From: Anaerolineae bacterium
GTDB taxonomy: Bacteria > Chloroflexota > Anaerolineae > 4572-78 > J111
Direction: 5' to 3'
DNA length: 64,000 bases
Assembly: GCA_022071955.1 (NCBI GenBank)
Contig: JAJVIM010000020.1
Coordinates: 1 to 64,000, forward strand
Part shown: positions 26,406-38,250 of the stretch, in pieces
Layout: each line of letters opens with the position of its first letter
Numbering within the stretch: position 1 is the stretch's first letter
Notes under the pieces: model-generated
What the model was told of the DNA's origin: nothing
Seen by the model: only the letters and a program-made list of their open reading frames with translations
The model's database searches: none
Position numbers and translations under genes: made by a program

Positions 26406-28387
26406 TAATTTTTTACTTCTACCCCGCTGATTGCGAAATGGTCGGCTTTGAACTGCCCGGCCTCGTCCAAAATTTGCAACCGGGCGCCGCTGTCGGCCTC
26501 ATAAAAACCCAGCAAAATGTCATACCTGCCGGGGGGGATCTCCGCCGGCAGGGAAATAGTGTAGGCATCGGTAATGCGCTCGCCGGGCTGCCAGAACGGA
26601 GTGGGATAAAAACCGCCCTGCGGTTTGCCATCGCCCTGAGCTAAAATGGCGTTATCGGCATCGACCAGTTGCACAAACACGGTAAAGTCGTTGTCGATGG
26701 GCGCGTCTGCCCGCCAGCGCAGCATCACGTTGAGCGTGCCGCCGGGCCCGGCCGGCTGGCTCACGTGGTAACCGGTCAGCCTGATCTGGCGGTTAAAATC
26801 GACATCCGCCGGAGTCAGCGCCGCCGCCGGAATCGGCTCGGTTTCGGCTTTGATGCCGGTGGGCCGGGTAAACAGCACCAGCGGATCGTCCATGCCGGCC
26901 AGCCGCAGGCTGTGACGGGCCGGGTAGGCCTGCTGAAACCACTCTTTGCTCTGAACTTCTCCGAGCCAGGTAGCGCCGAGCAGCACCATATCCGGCTGGT
27001 ACTGGCGAATGGCGTAGCCAAAATCGCCCTCGGCGATGTGCGCCGCCACATCCGGTTGGGCCAGCCCCACAATATCGATGATACGCCGCCCGGACCAATA
27101 CCCCAGGTGGCCAATGTCGATGGTGGCCAGGGTGGCGTTGGTGCTGGTGTTTTGGGCAATCCAGCGGGCCGCCGGCGGGTATGCCTGCGCCTTCCAATCC
27201 GGGTTGGCAGCGATGATGTCGGCGGTAACGGGGTACACTACCTGCCAGGCAAACAGCAAAAACCCGGCGGTAACCGCCAGCGACACTACCACGCCCGCCG
27301 TCCGCCGGGCCGCTTCGGAGCGCAGCAGCCGACCGGCCAGCCACTCGCCCGCCTCGGCGATAAGCTGCACCCCGCGGCCAATGATCAGCGCCACGCCGGG
27401 AGTGAGCGGAGCGTAATACCACGCGGCAAAAGTTACCCGCAGCCCTTCAAAAGCGGCGGTGTAGAGCAGGTTGTGAATAATCACAATCAGCCATAACCGC
27501 TCGCGCCGCAGTACGGGGATCAGCCCCAGCAGGTACAGCACCGGCAAAACGTTGAAATAGCGGCTGTAAAATTTAAGCCAATCGTGCCAGTATTGGCCAA
27601 AACCGCTGATAAAATAATCGCCCAGCCAGTTGATTTTGCCCTGCGCGGTTTTGGCTTGCAGCGTGGCCGGTAGCGGCGAGCCGTAATACACCGCGGCAAA
27701 AGCATACCAACCCAGCGGCAGGCCGATGGCCGGCGCAATCATGGCCCAGCGCAGGCGGCGGGTGGTGACAAAATCAAAGGTGAGGATGCACGCGCCCACC
27801 AGCGCCGCATCGCCGCGCAGCATGGCGGTCAGGCCGATGGCCACGCCAGCCAGCCGGTAGCGTCGGGCCAAATAGGCATTAACCGAGGCCAAAAACAGAG
27901 CCGCATATAGGTAGCTTTCCATGCTAAAGGCGGTTACCAGCAGCGGGGTAATGCTCAGCAGTAACGCGCCGGTTAGCCCGGTGATCCAGCCCGACAACCG
28001 CCGGCCGGTGTCGTAGGCCAGCATGGGGATCAGCGCCGCCAGCGTAATATTCAGCGCCAGCGCCGCGGCCGGCGCCGAGCCAAACAGCCACGTGCCGGCG
28101 GCCACAAGCAGCGTGTACAACGGCGTGGTGGTTACCTGCACATATTCACCGGGGTTAAACACAAAGCCGCGGCCAAACGCCAGGTTTTCGGCCACGCGAA
28201 AGGTGATCATGGCATCATCGGCGATGATTTGGCGGGCCTGCCAGCCGCTCCACAGGCCAAACAGCCCCACAACCAGCAACAGTGCGGCATCGAGGCGATG
28301 GGTTTTGAGCCAGGTTTGGATTTGAGTCACGAGTCCTCGATCACGATTAAAAGTCCAGCGGAGCATTATACCCCCATTGTTCGGCAT
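26405..28387 (-). CDS. GT39/ArnT-like membrane glycosyltransferase
   Basis: A protein of up to 660 residues with about ten hydrophobic helices in the first ~440 residues. After the first helix comes a conserved acidic loop (ADDAMITFRVAENLAFGRGFVFNPGE), as in PMT/ArnT-type glycosyltransferases that use polyprenyl-linked sugars. The last ~150 residues form an extracytoplasmic beta domain (NVMLRWRADAPIDNDFTVFVQLVD). A similar plan is found in the protein at 38659-41079. The acceptor is unknown. The start is uncertain: ATG 28387, ATG 28366 or GTG 28330 (preceded by GAGGA); the longest frame is given. A TATAAT lies at 28365-28370, which favours 28330. Confidence 0.75.
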   Translation of the reverse strand: MPNNGGIMLRWTFNRDRGLVTQIQTWLKTHRLDAALLLVVGLFGLWSGWQARQIIADDAMITFRVAENLAFGRGFVFNPGEYVQVTTTPLYTLLVAAGTWLFGSAPAAALALNITLAALIPMLAYDTGRRLSGWITGLTGALLLSITPLLVTAFSMESYLYAALFLASVNAYLARRYRLAGVAIGLTAMLRGDAALVGACILTFDFVTTRRLRWAMIAPAIGLPLGWYAFAAVYYGSPLPATLQAKTAQGKINWLGDYFISGFGQYWHDWLKFYSRYFNVLPVLYLLGLIPVLRRERLWLIVIIHNLLYTAAFEGLRVTFAAWYYAPLTPGVALIIGRGVQLIAEAGEWLAGRLLRSEAARRTAGVVVSLAVTAGFLLFAWQVVYPVTADIIAANPDWKAQAYPPAARWIAQNTSTNATLATIDIGHLGYWSGRRIIDIVGLAQPDVAAHIAEGDFGYAIRQYQPDMVLLGATWLGEVQSKEWFQQAYPARHSLRLAGMDDPLVLFTRPTGIKAETEPIPAAALTPADVDFNRQIRLTGYHVSQPAGPGGTLNVMLRWRADAPIDNDFTVFVQLVDADNAILAQGDGKPQGGFYPTPFWQPGERITDAYTISLPAEIPPGRYDILLGFYEADSGARLQILDEAGQFKADHFAISGVEVKN

Positions 28388-28393
28388 CCCCTA

Positions 28394-28507
28394 ACTCGAT
28401 TTACGATTTTGGATTTTAGATTTTGGATTGACAAATGACGAACGACGAGTGACGAGTATTCTAATCGTAAATCGTAAATCCAAAATCGTAAATCGTAAAC
28501 CGTCTGT
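28394..28507. repeat. Heptamer-phased array with 19-bp inverted repeat
   Basis: Five units (ACTCGAT, TTACGAT, TTTGGAT, TTTAGAT, TTTGGAT; 28394-28428), then eleven more from 28431 (ACAAATG, ACGAACG, ACGAGTG, then CGTAAAT four times with variants). The arms 28398-28416 and 28476-28494 are a perfect 19-bp inverted repeat. It lies between divergent genes. Confidence 0.8.
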
Positions 28508-28538
28508 CGGTTGATAAGTGGGCGAATCGGGCTGGTGA

Positions 28539-28547
28539 TGGTATACT
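28539..28547 (+). promoter_or_regulatory. Extended -10 promoter for the UPF0182 gene
   Basis: TGGTATACT matches the extended -10 form (TGn plus TATACT at 28542-28547). No strong -35. The start would lie near 28554. Confidence 0.45.
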
Positions 28548-28597
28548 ATCGCCTGTGAGTAATTTTAGATGTAACCTCTCCGGGAGCTGATGAGTTT

Positions 28598-31477
28598 ATG
28601 AATACCCCTCATACCAATGGTGATCAACGCCCAAGAATGCGCCGGCCGGTTGGCATGGCCACCCGCATCCGGTTGTGGACCGTGGTGATTTTGTTTTTTG
28701 GCGCGTACATCCTGTTAAGATTTGGCGTTGGGCTGTACACCGATTTTCTGTGGTTTCAGCACCTCAACTTTGAGTCGGTTTATTTCACGGCGCTGTGGTC
28801 AAAATTCTGGGTTGGCCTGGCTGTCGCCGTGCCGTTTGTGGCCCTGTTTTGGACCAGCGCCTTTTTTGCCCGCTGGCTATCGGTGCGAAATGTGCTGTTT
28901 TTTAGCGATGAAACGCTGGTGGCCCAAAAATTTGTGGTGTGGATCATCATTGGGGCGGGGCTGTTTTTGGGCTGGCTGGTAGGCACGGCCAGCGCCACCA
29001 GTTGGTTAATGGTGCTCCAGTTTCTCAATCGCCAGCCGTTCAACTTTACCGAGCCGGTCTTTAATATGGATGTCGGCTTTTATCTGTTTTCGCTGCCCTT
29101 TTTGCATTTTGTGCAGGTGTGGCTGGTGGTGGCGCTGTTTGCCAGCCTGTTTGGGGCACTGGCGGTGTACGCCCTGGCCCAGCAAAATAATCTGGCCGAA
29201 GGCCGGCTGGTGATTTTGCCGCACGTGCAGCTTCATATGTCGTTGATTGGCGCGCTCATCTTTTTGACGTTTGCGTTTGGCCACCGGCTCAGTATGTTTG
29301 ATTTGATGTACTCCAACCGGGGTGTGGCCTTTGGGGCCAGCTACACCGATGTCAACGTGTCGCTGCCAGCGTTGTGGGTAATGGTGGTGGTGGCGCTGAT
29401 CACGGCTGGCATTTTGCTGCTCAATATTTTTCTGCGGCGGCCGGCGCTGAGCCTGATGGCTATTTTTGCGTGGATTATTGTCGGCGTGGTGGGCACCGGC
29501 TTTGTACCGGGCATCATCCAGCGCTACATTGTTGAACCCAACGAACTGGCCCGCGAAACCCCCTACATTGAAAATAATATCGACTTTACCAACCGGGCCT
29601 ACGGGCTGAACAATATTCAGGAACGGGATTTTTCCCGGGTTGAACAGCTTACCCCGGAAATGGTGGCGGCGGAAGGCACGTTTTTAAAGAATATTCGCCT
29701 GTGGGATTACCGGCCGTTGCAGCAAACCTACCAGCAAATCCAATCGATCCGGCTGTATTACCAATTTTACGACATCGATTTTGACCGCTACATGGTTAAT
29801 AACGAGTTGCGGCAGGTAGCCCTGGCTGCCCGCGAACTGGACAAAAACCAGTTGCAATCGCCTACGTGGGTAACCCAAAAACTGCAATTTACCCACGGTT
29901 ATGGGGTGGTGGTCAACCCCGTCAACGAGGTTACCCGCGAAGGGCTGCCCCAGTTGTGGGTTAAAGACTTGCCGCCGGTCTCCACTTTTGAAGACCTGTC
30001 TATTGCCCAGCCAGAAATTTACTACGGTGAAGGTACTGGCGATTACGTGTTTGTGAACACCCGCGAGCGCGAGTTCAACTACCCCAGCGGCGACCAAAAC
30101 GTGTTTACCCAGTACGAGGGCAGCGGCGGGGTGGTGATGGACAGCCTGCTCAAGCGGCTGGCCTTTGCCGTGCGCCTGTCGGATTTGAATATGCTGCTCA
30201 GCCAGGAATTTTCCAACGACAGCCGGGTAATGCTCCACCGCAACATCGGCGAGCGCGTTCGTATCATCGCTCCGTTTCTGCGCTACGACCGTGACCCCTA
30301 CCTCATCATCAATCAGACCGATGGCCGGCTGTACTGGCTGCAGGATGCTTACACCGTGTCTGACCAGTTCCCCTACGCCCAGCCCATCAGCGACCTCAAC
30401 TACATTCGCAACGGGGTTAAAGTGCTGATTGATGCTTACAACGGCTCGCTCACCTTTTATATTGCCGACCCCAACGACCCGCTGGTCAATACCTACGCGG
30501 CTATTTTCCCCAACCTGTTTACACCGATGAGCCAGATGCCGGATTGGGTGCGCGCCCGCATCCGCTACCCGGAAGATTTGTTCCGCATCCAAACCGAACT
30601 GTATCGCACTTACCACATGCGCGATGTGAACGTGTTCTACAACAAAGAAGATTTGTGGCAGGTGCCCAACGAAACCTTCTCCGGCAACACCCAGCCGGTC
30701 GAGCCGTATTATGTTGTGCTCAAGCTGCCCGGCGAAGCCGAAAGCGAGTTTGCCCTCATCCAGCCATTTACGCCCAACAACAAAGATAACCTCATTGCCT
30801 GGACCGCCGCCCGCTCCGATGGCGACAACTACGGCAAACTGGTGACGTACCGGTTCCCCAAACAGGAACTGATTTACGGCCCGCTGCAAATTGAGGGCCG
30901 CATCGACCAGAATCCGGAAATTTCATCGCAGATTACGCTGTGGGATCAGGGTGGTTCCGAGGTGATTCGGGGCAATCTGCTGGTGCTGCCCGTTGGCAAC
31001 TCGCTGCTGTACGTGGAGCCACTCTACCTGCGCGCCGAAAACGGCCAAATTCCCGAATTGAAGCGGGTTATTTTGGCCGCCGGCGATACCATTGTGATGC
31101 GCCCCACGCTCGGCGAGGCGCTGGTGGCTCTGTTTGATGAGCAGGGGAACGCGCTCACCCCGGCTTTGACTCAGGCCGTGGAAGAGGCCGATGGGTTGCA
31201 GCCGGGCGCCGCCGCCGAGGTGGTGCAGCGGGCCGTTGAGTCGCCGGCGCCGGTGGAGCCGGCTGTTACCCCGGAAGCCGCCGGCCCGGCCCCCTCCTTT
31301 GCCGGCAAAAATGTGGCCGAACTGGCCAAACTGGCCTCCGACCATTATGACGCCGCCCAAAAAGCGCTCCAAAATGGCGATTGGGCCACCTACGGCCGCG
31401 AACTGGAGCAGATGAAGACCGCGCTTGATTTGCTGGTGGAACTGACCGGCAACCCGCCGCCCGCCGACGGCCAGTAG
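28598..31477 (+). CDS. UPF0182-family membrane protein
   Basis: A 959-residue protein of the UPF0182/COG1615 family. It has seven membrane helices in the first ~310 residues, then a very large extracytoplasmic domain with family phrases such as PYIENNIDFTNRAYGL (about 325), LPQLWVKDLPP and PEIYYGEGTGDYVFV. The tail (about 865-959) is Pro/Ala-rich, with a short helical end. The family is widespread in actinobacteria, cyanobacteria and Chloroflexota and has no known function. Length is typical. It is monocistronic. Confidence 0.93.
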   Translation: MNTPHTNGDQRPRMRRPVGMATRIRLWTVVILFFGAYILLRFGVGLYTDFLWFQHLNFESVYFTALWSKFWVGLAVAVPFVALFWTSAFFARWLSVRNVLFFSDETLVAQKFVVWIIIGAGLFLGWLVGTASATSWLMVLQFLNRQPFNFTEPVFNMDVGFYLFSLPFLHFVQVWLVVALFASLFGALAVYALAQQNNLAEGRLVILPHVQLHMSLIGALIFLTFAFGHRLSMFDLMYSNRGVAFGASYTDVNVSLPALWVMVVVALITAGILLLNIFLRRPALSLMAIFAWIIVGVVGTGFVPGIIQRYIVEPNELARETPYIENNIDFTNRAYGLNNIQERDFSRVEQLTPEMVAAEGTFLKNIRLWDYRPLQQTYQQIQSIRLYYQFYDIDFDRYMVNNELRQVALAARELDKNQLQSPTWVTQKLQFTHGYGVVVNPVNEVTREGLPQLWVKDLPPVSTFEDLSIAQPEIYYGEGTGDYVFVNTREREFNYPSGDQNVFTQYEGSGGVVMDSLLKRLAFAVRLSDLNMLLSQEFSNDSRVMLHRNIGERVRIIAPFLRYDRDPYLIINQTDGRLYWLQDAYTVSDQFPYAQPISDLNYIRNGVKVLIDAYNGSLTFYIADPNDPLVNTYAAIFPNLFTPMSQMPDWVRARIRYPEDLFRIQTELYRTYHMRDVNVFYNKEDLWQVPNETFSGNTQPVEPYYVVLKLPGEAESEFALIQPFTPNNKDNLIAWTAARSDGDNYGKLVTYRFPKQELIYGPLQIEGRIDQNPEISSQITLWDQGGSEVIRGNLLVLPVGNSLLYVEPLYLRAENGQIPELKRVILAAGDTIVMRPTLGEALVALFDEQGNALTPALTQAVEEADGLQPGAAAEVVQRAVESPAPVEPAVTPEAAGPAPSFAGKNVAELAKLASDHYDAAQKALQNGDWATYGRELEQMKTALDLLVELTGNPPPADGQ

Positions 31478-31487
31478 ATTTGCAACC

Positions 31488-31540
31488 CATAGCGAATAGC
31501 GAATTGCGAAGGTAGGGGCGATTCGCGAATCGCCCCTACC
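31488..31540. repeat. Short heptamer run plus perfect palindrome
   Basis: Three 7-nt units (CATAGCG, AATAGCG, AATTGCG) followed by a palindrome at 31511-31540 with arm GGTAGGGGCGATTCG. It lies between convergent genes and may serve as a terminator. Confidence 0.7.
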
Positions 31541-31546
31541 CAATTT

Positions 31547-33013
31547 TCATTCTTGGTTGCGCGGCCGCATGTTGAGTTCGTCGCCATCCAGCCGTTGCAG
31601 CGCCTTCAGCGACTCATCGCGGAAAAAGCCGTCCGTGTCCAAATCAACCGCGCGCCGAAAATGCTCCGCTGCCTCTTCCGGCGCCTTTTTCTCGAGTAGC
31701 CGCCCCAGCCGGTAGTGAGCGCTGGCCCGCTCCGGGTCAAGCTCGATGGCTTTGCGCAACTGCTCTTCGGCCTTGTCCGTTTGGCCGGTGGTAAAGTACA
31801 TCCAACCCAGCCAATCGTGCGCCTCGGCATTGCCCTCGTCCCCGGCGATGACCGCTTCGGCGGCGGGAATGCCGGCCTCCAGCACGTGATACCCCCGCCC
31901 GCCGTGAAACCGCACTCGCAGCATTTGAATGGTGGCATCATTATTGGCCGCGCCGGCGGCGGCCTCAAACTGCGCTTCGGCAGCGGCAAAATCACCCTGC
32001 TGGACTTTGGTTTGGGCCAGCTCGGCGTAAATGGCCGCGTTGTTGGGATCGCGTTTGATCGCCTGCTGAAACAGTGTTTCGGCGGCTTTGAACGCCTCTT
32101 GCTGACGCAAATACATCCCGTAAAAATAAAGCGGCAAAGCCGAATCGGGGTTAAGCTGGCGAGCCTGCTCAAACAGATCGAGTGCCGGCTGGCCGGCCTG
32201 GGCCAGCGCGTGACCCAAAAAAGCCAGCGTTTCGGCGCGTTTGGCCGGAGCGGCAGCGGCGTTTTCGGCGCGGGCAATTTGCAGAGCATTCACGGCCAGC
32301 GGCCACAGCCCGGCCTGCACCAGCGCTGCGCCCACTGCCTGCGCCACCTCTCCCCGCGGCGAACTGGCGGTAAAGGGCGCCAGCGCCGCCAGCAGATAAT
32401 CGCGCCGGGCCATTACATCGGCGGGCGCATCCGGCGGAATAGCCAGCAGCCGCTCGCTGGCCGCGGCCACATCCAGCGGCGCATCGAGCGCGGCCAGATA
32501 CCACTCCGCTTCGGGGTCGGGGGTGTGTTCCAGTTGTTGGGCAAACGCGGCGCGGGCGGCGTCAAACTCCAGCCGGAACAAATGGGTGCGGCCCAGCCCG
32601 GTAAAGCCGCCGGGCAAATCGGGGTTCAGCTCGATGGCTTTTTGCCACAGCGATTGCGCTTGCGGCCAGTTGTCCTGACTCAGGCGGATTTCGGCCAGCC
32701 CGGCCGTGGCCAGCGCGCTGGCGGAGTCGCGGGCCAGCGCCCGGTTAAAGGCGTCTTCGGCCAGCAGCCAGCGATGCTGCCGCACGTAGATTTGGCCTGT
32801 TTGGATCAGCGGCGCGGGGTCGGTGGGGCGGCCGGCAGCGGCCGTTTCCAGCAGGTCGAGCGCCTCGGAATAGCGTTTGTTTGCCAGCAGTTCCGCCAGC
32901 ACGTCGATGCGGGGTGCTGGCGGCGGCGTTTCGGCGGGGGCCGGCGTGCAGGCCAGCAGGCTGGCGGCCAAAAGCAGGCCAAAGATGAAAAACGGTTGTT
33001 TGAGTTGGTACAC
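31547..33013 (-). CDS. TPR-repeat lipoprotein
   Basis: A 488-residue exported protein with a lipoprotein signal (FIFGLLLAASLLAC; Cys22 lipidated), a short Pro/Ala linker, and about ten tetratricopeptide-like helical repeats across ~40-480 (AGLAEIRLSQDNWPQAQSLW, LAQTKVQQGDFAAAEAQFEA). The repeats suggest a protein-binding scaffold on the outer face of the membrane. No partner is evident. It is a monocistronic gene. Confidence 0.85.
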   Translation of the reverse strand: MYQLKQPFFIFGLLLAASLLACTPAPAETPPPAPRIDVLAELLANKRYSEALDLLETAAAGRPTDPAPLIQTGQIYVRQHRWLLAEDAFNRALARDSASALATAGLAEIRLSQDNWPQAQSLWQKAIELNPDLPGGFTGLGRTHLFRLEFDAARAAFAQQLEHTPDPEAEWYLAALDAPLDVAAASERLLAIPPDAPADVMARRDYLLAALAPFTASSPRGEVAQAVGAALVQAGLWPLAVNALQIARAENAAAAPAKRAETLAFLGHALAQAGQPALDLFEQARQLNPDSALPLYFYGMYLRQQEAFKAAETLFQQAIKRDPNNAAIYAELAQTKVQQGDFAAAEAQFEAAAGAANNDATIQMLRVRFHGGRGYHVLEAGIPAAEAVIAGDEGNAEAHDWLGWMYFTTGQTDKAEEQLRKAIELDPERASAHYRLGRLLEKKAPEEAAEHFRRAVDLDTDGFFRDESLKALQRLDGDELNMRPRNQE

Positions 33014-33036
33014 AGTTCTGTTTTACCAAAAATAAA

Positions 33037-33156
33037 GTAATTACTCAGCCGCGCCACTCTGGATGTCATTCCCGCGTGTTTTTGGCGGGAATCCACCGTT
33101 TTGGCTTTCAGTGGATGCCCGATAAAGGCATTCGGGCATGACGGCTGAGTAATTAC
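33037..33156. mobile_element. Possible MITE with 14-bp terminal inverted repeats
   Basis: The 120-bp element is bounded by GTAATTACTCAGCC (33037-33050) and its exact inverted copy GGCTGAGTAATTAC (33143-33156). Inside are nested stems (CATTCCCGC / GCGGGAATCCA and TGGATGCCCG / CGGGCATGAC) of the kind seen in REP-like sequences. No transposase is encoded. Target-site duplications are not clear. Confidence 0.5.
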
Positions 33157-33160
33157 AAAA

Positions 33161-33191
33161 AAAATCGAGGCGGTGGGTGCGCCTCGATTTT
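33161..33191 (-). terminator. Terminator after the FmdB-like gene
   Basis: AAAATCGAGGC (33161) pairs with GCCTCGATTTT (33181), loop of 9 nt. It is rich in A/T at the ends and can work in both directions. Confidence 0.8.
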
Positions 33192-33212
33192 AGAACGGAT
33201 ACCGTAAAAACA

Positions 33213-33452
33213 CTAATGATGGCAGCCACACGCGCCGCCGCAGCAGTGACCTCCGCCGCCGCTCGATGGGGCGGGCGCGGCGCTGCTGCTCGCGCTGCCG
33301 GAGCTGGCTCCCACCGCAAATAACGATAGTACCCGGCTGGTGCGCATGCTTTCGCATTGTTTGCACTGGATGGCGTCATCGGCTTTGGCCATAGGCCGCC
33401 GTGCCTCAAATTTGGTGTGGCATTCGGCGCAGTAATATTCGTAAATGGGCAT
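33213..33452 (-). CDS. FmdB-type zinc-ribbon protein
   Basis: A 79-residue protein opening MPIYEYYCAECHTKFE, with a second CxxC (CKQC), the FmdB zinc-ribbon pattern. FmdB proteins are small putative regulators first noted beside formamidase genes; their role is not settled. The C-terminal 30 residues are Ser/Gly-rich and end in a Cys/His cluster (HCCGGACGCHH) that could bind metal. The start follows GGAGGAAAC. It is alone between two terminators. Confidence 0.85.
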   Translation of the reverse strand: MPIYEYYCAECHTKFEARRPMAKADDAIQCKQCESMRTSRVLSLFAVGASSGSASSSAAPAPSSGGGGHCCGGACGCHH

Positions 33453-33538
33453 CGTTTCCTCCAGCAGTCAGATTCCAGAATACAGCGTACAGATTATAAC
33501 CGGAACCGCGTAAAACGTAAAAATAGGAGAGAGAGGAT

Positions 33539-35034
<1,496 letters not shown>

Positions 35035-35038
<4 letters not shown>

Positions 35039-36138
35039 TTGCCCCTCCCCAAAAATACTTTGATGGCATCGTAAATCTGGTCACGGCTGCCAATTTCGCT
35101 GGCCACGAGCAGTTCGTGGTTGGCAAACTGTTTGCGCAGGGCGTGGATAAAACTGCCGGAACCGTACAGGCTGTGCACCTGCCCGTAGCAAAACTGGTTA
35201 GATTTGGGCAGCAATTCCTGTTCCAGTACTTTAAAACACAGGTCGGTGTCGCCGTCGCCCCAGTTATCGCCATCGCTGAAATGGAAGGGGTAGATGTTCC
35301 ACTCTTCCGGCGAGTAACGGGCATCGATGATTTCGTTGCACAGTTTGTAGGCGCTGCTGATGCGCGTGCCGCCACCTTCGCGCAGGTGGTAAAAGGTTTC
35401 GCGGTCAACTTCTTTGGCGGCGGCATCGTGGGCAATGTAAATAATCTCAATTTCGTGGTATTGGCTGCGCAGCCAGGTTTCAATCCAAAAGGCGGTGTGG
35501 CGCACCAACTCTTTCTGCTCGTTGCCCATCGAACCGGAGACATCCATCATGTAAATAATCACGGCGTTGCTCTCCGGCGCGGGCACGTCTGTCCAACTGC
35601 GGTAACGGGTGTCATCTTTAATGGGGATGATGACCGGCCGCTGCGGATCGTACGTGCCGCTGCTGAGCTGGCGGCGCAGGGCTTCTTTGTAGGTGCGTTT
35701 AAAGTGGCGCAGGCTTTCTGGCCCCACCCGCCGTACACGGTTGTATTTGGCCTTTTCGGTGACGATGTTTTTTTGGCCCTTGGGCTGAATGTTGGGCAGT
35801 TGCAGCTCTTCGCCCATAATTTGAGCCAATTCTTCCAGGCTGATGTCTACCTCAAGGATGTGTTCGCCCGGCTCGCTGCCGGCCTGTCCCTGGCCGGGCT
35901 GCGGCTCGCCCTGGCCAATGGGATCGCCGGGGTTGCCTTCGCCCTGCCCCACCCCGCCGGATTGTTTGGCCCCGTAACGGAAGCGGGGAATATCGATTTG
36001 CGGCATGGGGATGCTGACCATGCGCCGGCCCTGGCGGCCAATCATTTCGCCCTGCGACATATATTTGCGCAGATTGCCTTTGATCTGCCCGCGCACAATC
36101 CGGCGGAAACGGTTAAAATCACGTTCGATTCGTTGCAT
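35035..36138 (-). CDS. DUF444 protein (YhbH/YeaH)
   Basis: A 367-residue protein of the DUF444 family. The middle has a VWA-like segment with a metal-site motif (MMDVSGSMG, about residue 198), and the region ~65-90 is Gly/Gln/Pro-rich and probably disordered. The family is almost always next to PrkA kinase and SpoVR, as here, with translational overlap to spoVR and 6 nt from prkA. It is likely a partner or target of the kinase; the biochemical role is unknown. Confidence 0.93.
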
Positions 36139-36144
36139 TTTTAT

Positions 36145-38250
36145 CTACTCGGTGGCGTCGCCGCGAGCAAAGATGCTGGCCACGTAGTTGAGCACGTCGG
36201 TGGCGCTCTGGTCGTTGTAGCCAAACTCTTTGATCAGCCGCGTTTTGACCACATCAATCTTCTCCTGCGTGTCTTTGTCTACCACCTGGCTCACCAGCGA
36301 GGTCAGTTTGATGCTGTCTTTTTGGTCCTCAAACAGTTTCAGTTCCAGCGCCTTGTGCAGCCGAGCGTTGGTTTTGTAATTAAAAGTTTTGCCTTCGATG
36401 GCCAGCGCGCCGATGTAGTTCATAATTTCGCGGCGGAAGTCGTCTTTGCGGCTTTCCGGGATGTCGATTTTCTTTTCGATGCTGCGCATGAGCCGCTCGT
36501 CCGGGTCTTCGGTTTGGCCGGTAAATTTGTTAACCACGCGCTCGTGCTGGGTGTAGGCTTTTACGTTGTCAATGTAGTTGGCGCACAGCCGGGTAATGGC
36601 TTCTTCGTCGGCGCTGATGGCCCGCTGGACTTCGTTTTTCACAATTTCGGTGTACTCTTCTTTAACCAAATCCAGCAGTTCGCGGTAGCGTTTGCGCTCG
36701 TCCTCGTCGGTGATCAGCGGGTGATTTTTCAGCCCGGCGTCCAGTTCGTTGAGCACCATAAACGGGTTAATGTAGCCGTCTTCGTGGTACTTTACCAGCG
36801 AATTGCTGATTTTGTCCTGCACGTAGCGCGGGCTGATGCCTTCCATGCCTTCACGCACGGCGGCTTTGCGCAGCTCTTTGATGTTGTCTTCGGTAAAGCC
36901 GGGCAGGGTTTGGCCGTTGTACAGCTTGAGTTTTTGCAGCAGCGTCAGGCTGGCTTTTTTGGGTTCTTCCAGCCGGGTGAGCACGGCCCACATAGCGGCC
37001 ATTTCCAGCGTGTGCGGCGCAATATGGATTTTTACCTTTTCGCCGTTAAAGTCGCGCAGGTAAATTTGCTCTTCGTCTTTGAGCTTGGTGATGTACGGCA
37101 CGTCGATGCGCACGGTACGGTCTTTGAGCGCCTCCATAAATTCGTTGCCTTCCAGGCGGCGATATTCCGGCTCGTTGGTGTGGCCAATGATCACTTCGTC
37201 AATATCGGTTTGGGCGAATTTTTTGGATTTTACCCGGTGTTCCTGGCTGGCCCCGAGCAGGTCGTACAGAAAGGCCACGTCGAGTTTGAGCATTTCAATA
37301 AATTCGATGAGGCCGCGGTTGGCAATGTTGAATTCGCCGTCAAAGTTAAAGGCGCGCGGGTCGCTATCGCTGCCGTAAATGGCAATTTTGCGGTAGTTGA
37401 TGTCGCCGGTCAGCTCGGTGGAGTCCTGGTTTTTTTCGTCTTTGGGTTGGAAGGTGCCAATGCCCACCCTGTCCTGCTCGCTGAAGACCAGCCGGCGCAC
37501 CCGCACGTGGCGAATCATTTTGGTCCAGTCGCCGTCGTAACGCTGCATCAGCTCGCGGAAATAATAGCGCGACGGCGGGCACAGGTCGCCCACAATTTTT
37601 ATTTGTTCGCCGGGCGAGCGGCCTTCGTTGAGTTTGGCCACAAATTGAGGCCGGGCATCGGGCGGGATGAGCAGCAGCGGTTCCTCATTCATTGGCGAAG
37701 GCACCCAATCGCCGTCGATGCCATCGCGCGGCTCTTTGGGTTTGGAGGGGAAGGGCGGTAGTTTGCCATCGTCGGTCAGTTCGCCCAGATACCAATCAAA
37801 GGTGTAGAGTGCACCGGCATCGGTGCGGCTGTAGCGCTCCAGCCCTTTTTTCAGGCGGCGCACTACCGTACTTTTGGCCGACCCAACCGGGCCGTGCAGC
37901 AGCAGTACCCGGCGTTCGGTGCCGTAACCTTGAGCAGCGGCTTTGAAAAAGTTCACCAGCCGCATCAGGGAAATCTCGGAGCCAAAAATGGCGTCGTCGC
38001 GGTCAAAGCTGGGGTCGCTAAAGAATTTGTAGCGGGTCAACCGCTTTTTGGCATCGACAAAATCTTCGGTGCCGTATTCCATGATCATATCGTAAATGCG
38101 TTGGAACGCGTTCCGCGTGACGCGCGGATTTTTGGCGACAATTTCAAGATAATCCTGAAACGTGCCGGACCAGTTCAAATCCTGAAACTGTTTGCGGTTT
38201 TGCAGGCTACCAACCAGTTCCAGTAATGCCGCTCCAGATTGGGCTGTCAT
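36145..38250 (-). CDS. prkA: PrkA-family serine protein kinase/AAA+ protein
   Basis: A 701-residue protein with an N-terminal AAA+ ATPase core (Walker [13 protein letters not shown], about residues 118-129) and the C-terminal PrkA domain. Family phrases include [10 protein letters not shown] and [16 protein letters not shown]. coli YeaG and Bacillus PrkA are reported as stress- or sporulation-related Ser/Thr kinases, with some evidence of protease activity. It is first in the operon prkA-DUF444-spoVR; the start follows GGAGGATTAAAG. A very long open frame on the plus strand across this gene is a shadow. Confidence 0.95.
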   Translation of the reverse strand: MTAQSGAALLELVGSLQNRKQFQDLNWSGTFQDYLEIVAKNPRVTRNAFQRIYDMIMEYGTEDFVDAKKRLTRYKFFSDPSFDRDDAIFGSEISLMRLVNFFKAAAQGYGTERRVLLLHGPVGSAKSTVVRRLKKGLERYSRTDAGALYTFDWYLGELTDDGKLPPFPSKPKEPRDGIDGDWVPSPMNEEPLLLIPPDARPQFVAKLNEGRSPGEQIKIVGDLCPPSRYYFRELMQRYDGDWTKMIRHVRVRRLVFSEQDRVGIGTFQPKDEKNQDSTELTGDINYRKIAIYGSDSDPRAFNFDGEFNIANRGLIEFIEMLKLDVAFLYDLLGASQEHRVKSKKFAQTDIDEVIIGHTNEPEYRRLEGNEFMEALKDRTVRIDVPYITKLKDEEQIYLRDFNGEKVKIHIAPHTLEMAAMWAVLTRLEEPKKASLTLLQKLKLYNGQTLPGFTEDNIKELRKAAVREGMEGISPRYVQDKISNSLVKYHEDGYINPFMVLNELDAGLKNHPLITDEDERKRYRELLDLVKEEYTEIVKNEVQRAISADEEAITRLCANYIDNVKAYTQHERVVNKFTGQTEDPDERLMRSIEKKIDIPESRKDDFRREIMNYIGALAIEGKTFNYKTNARLHKALELKLFEDQKDSIKLTSLVSQVVDKDTQEKIDVVKTRLIKEFGYNDQSATDVLNYVASIFARGDATE

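Noticed and set aside
35116-37761. 881-codon open frame on the plus strand
   Set aside because: It lies fully antisense to DUF444 and prkA. Its translation is rich in Phe/Val/His/Gln with no family features, which is what a GC-rich gene gives when read backwards.
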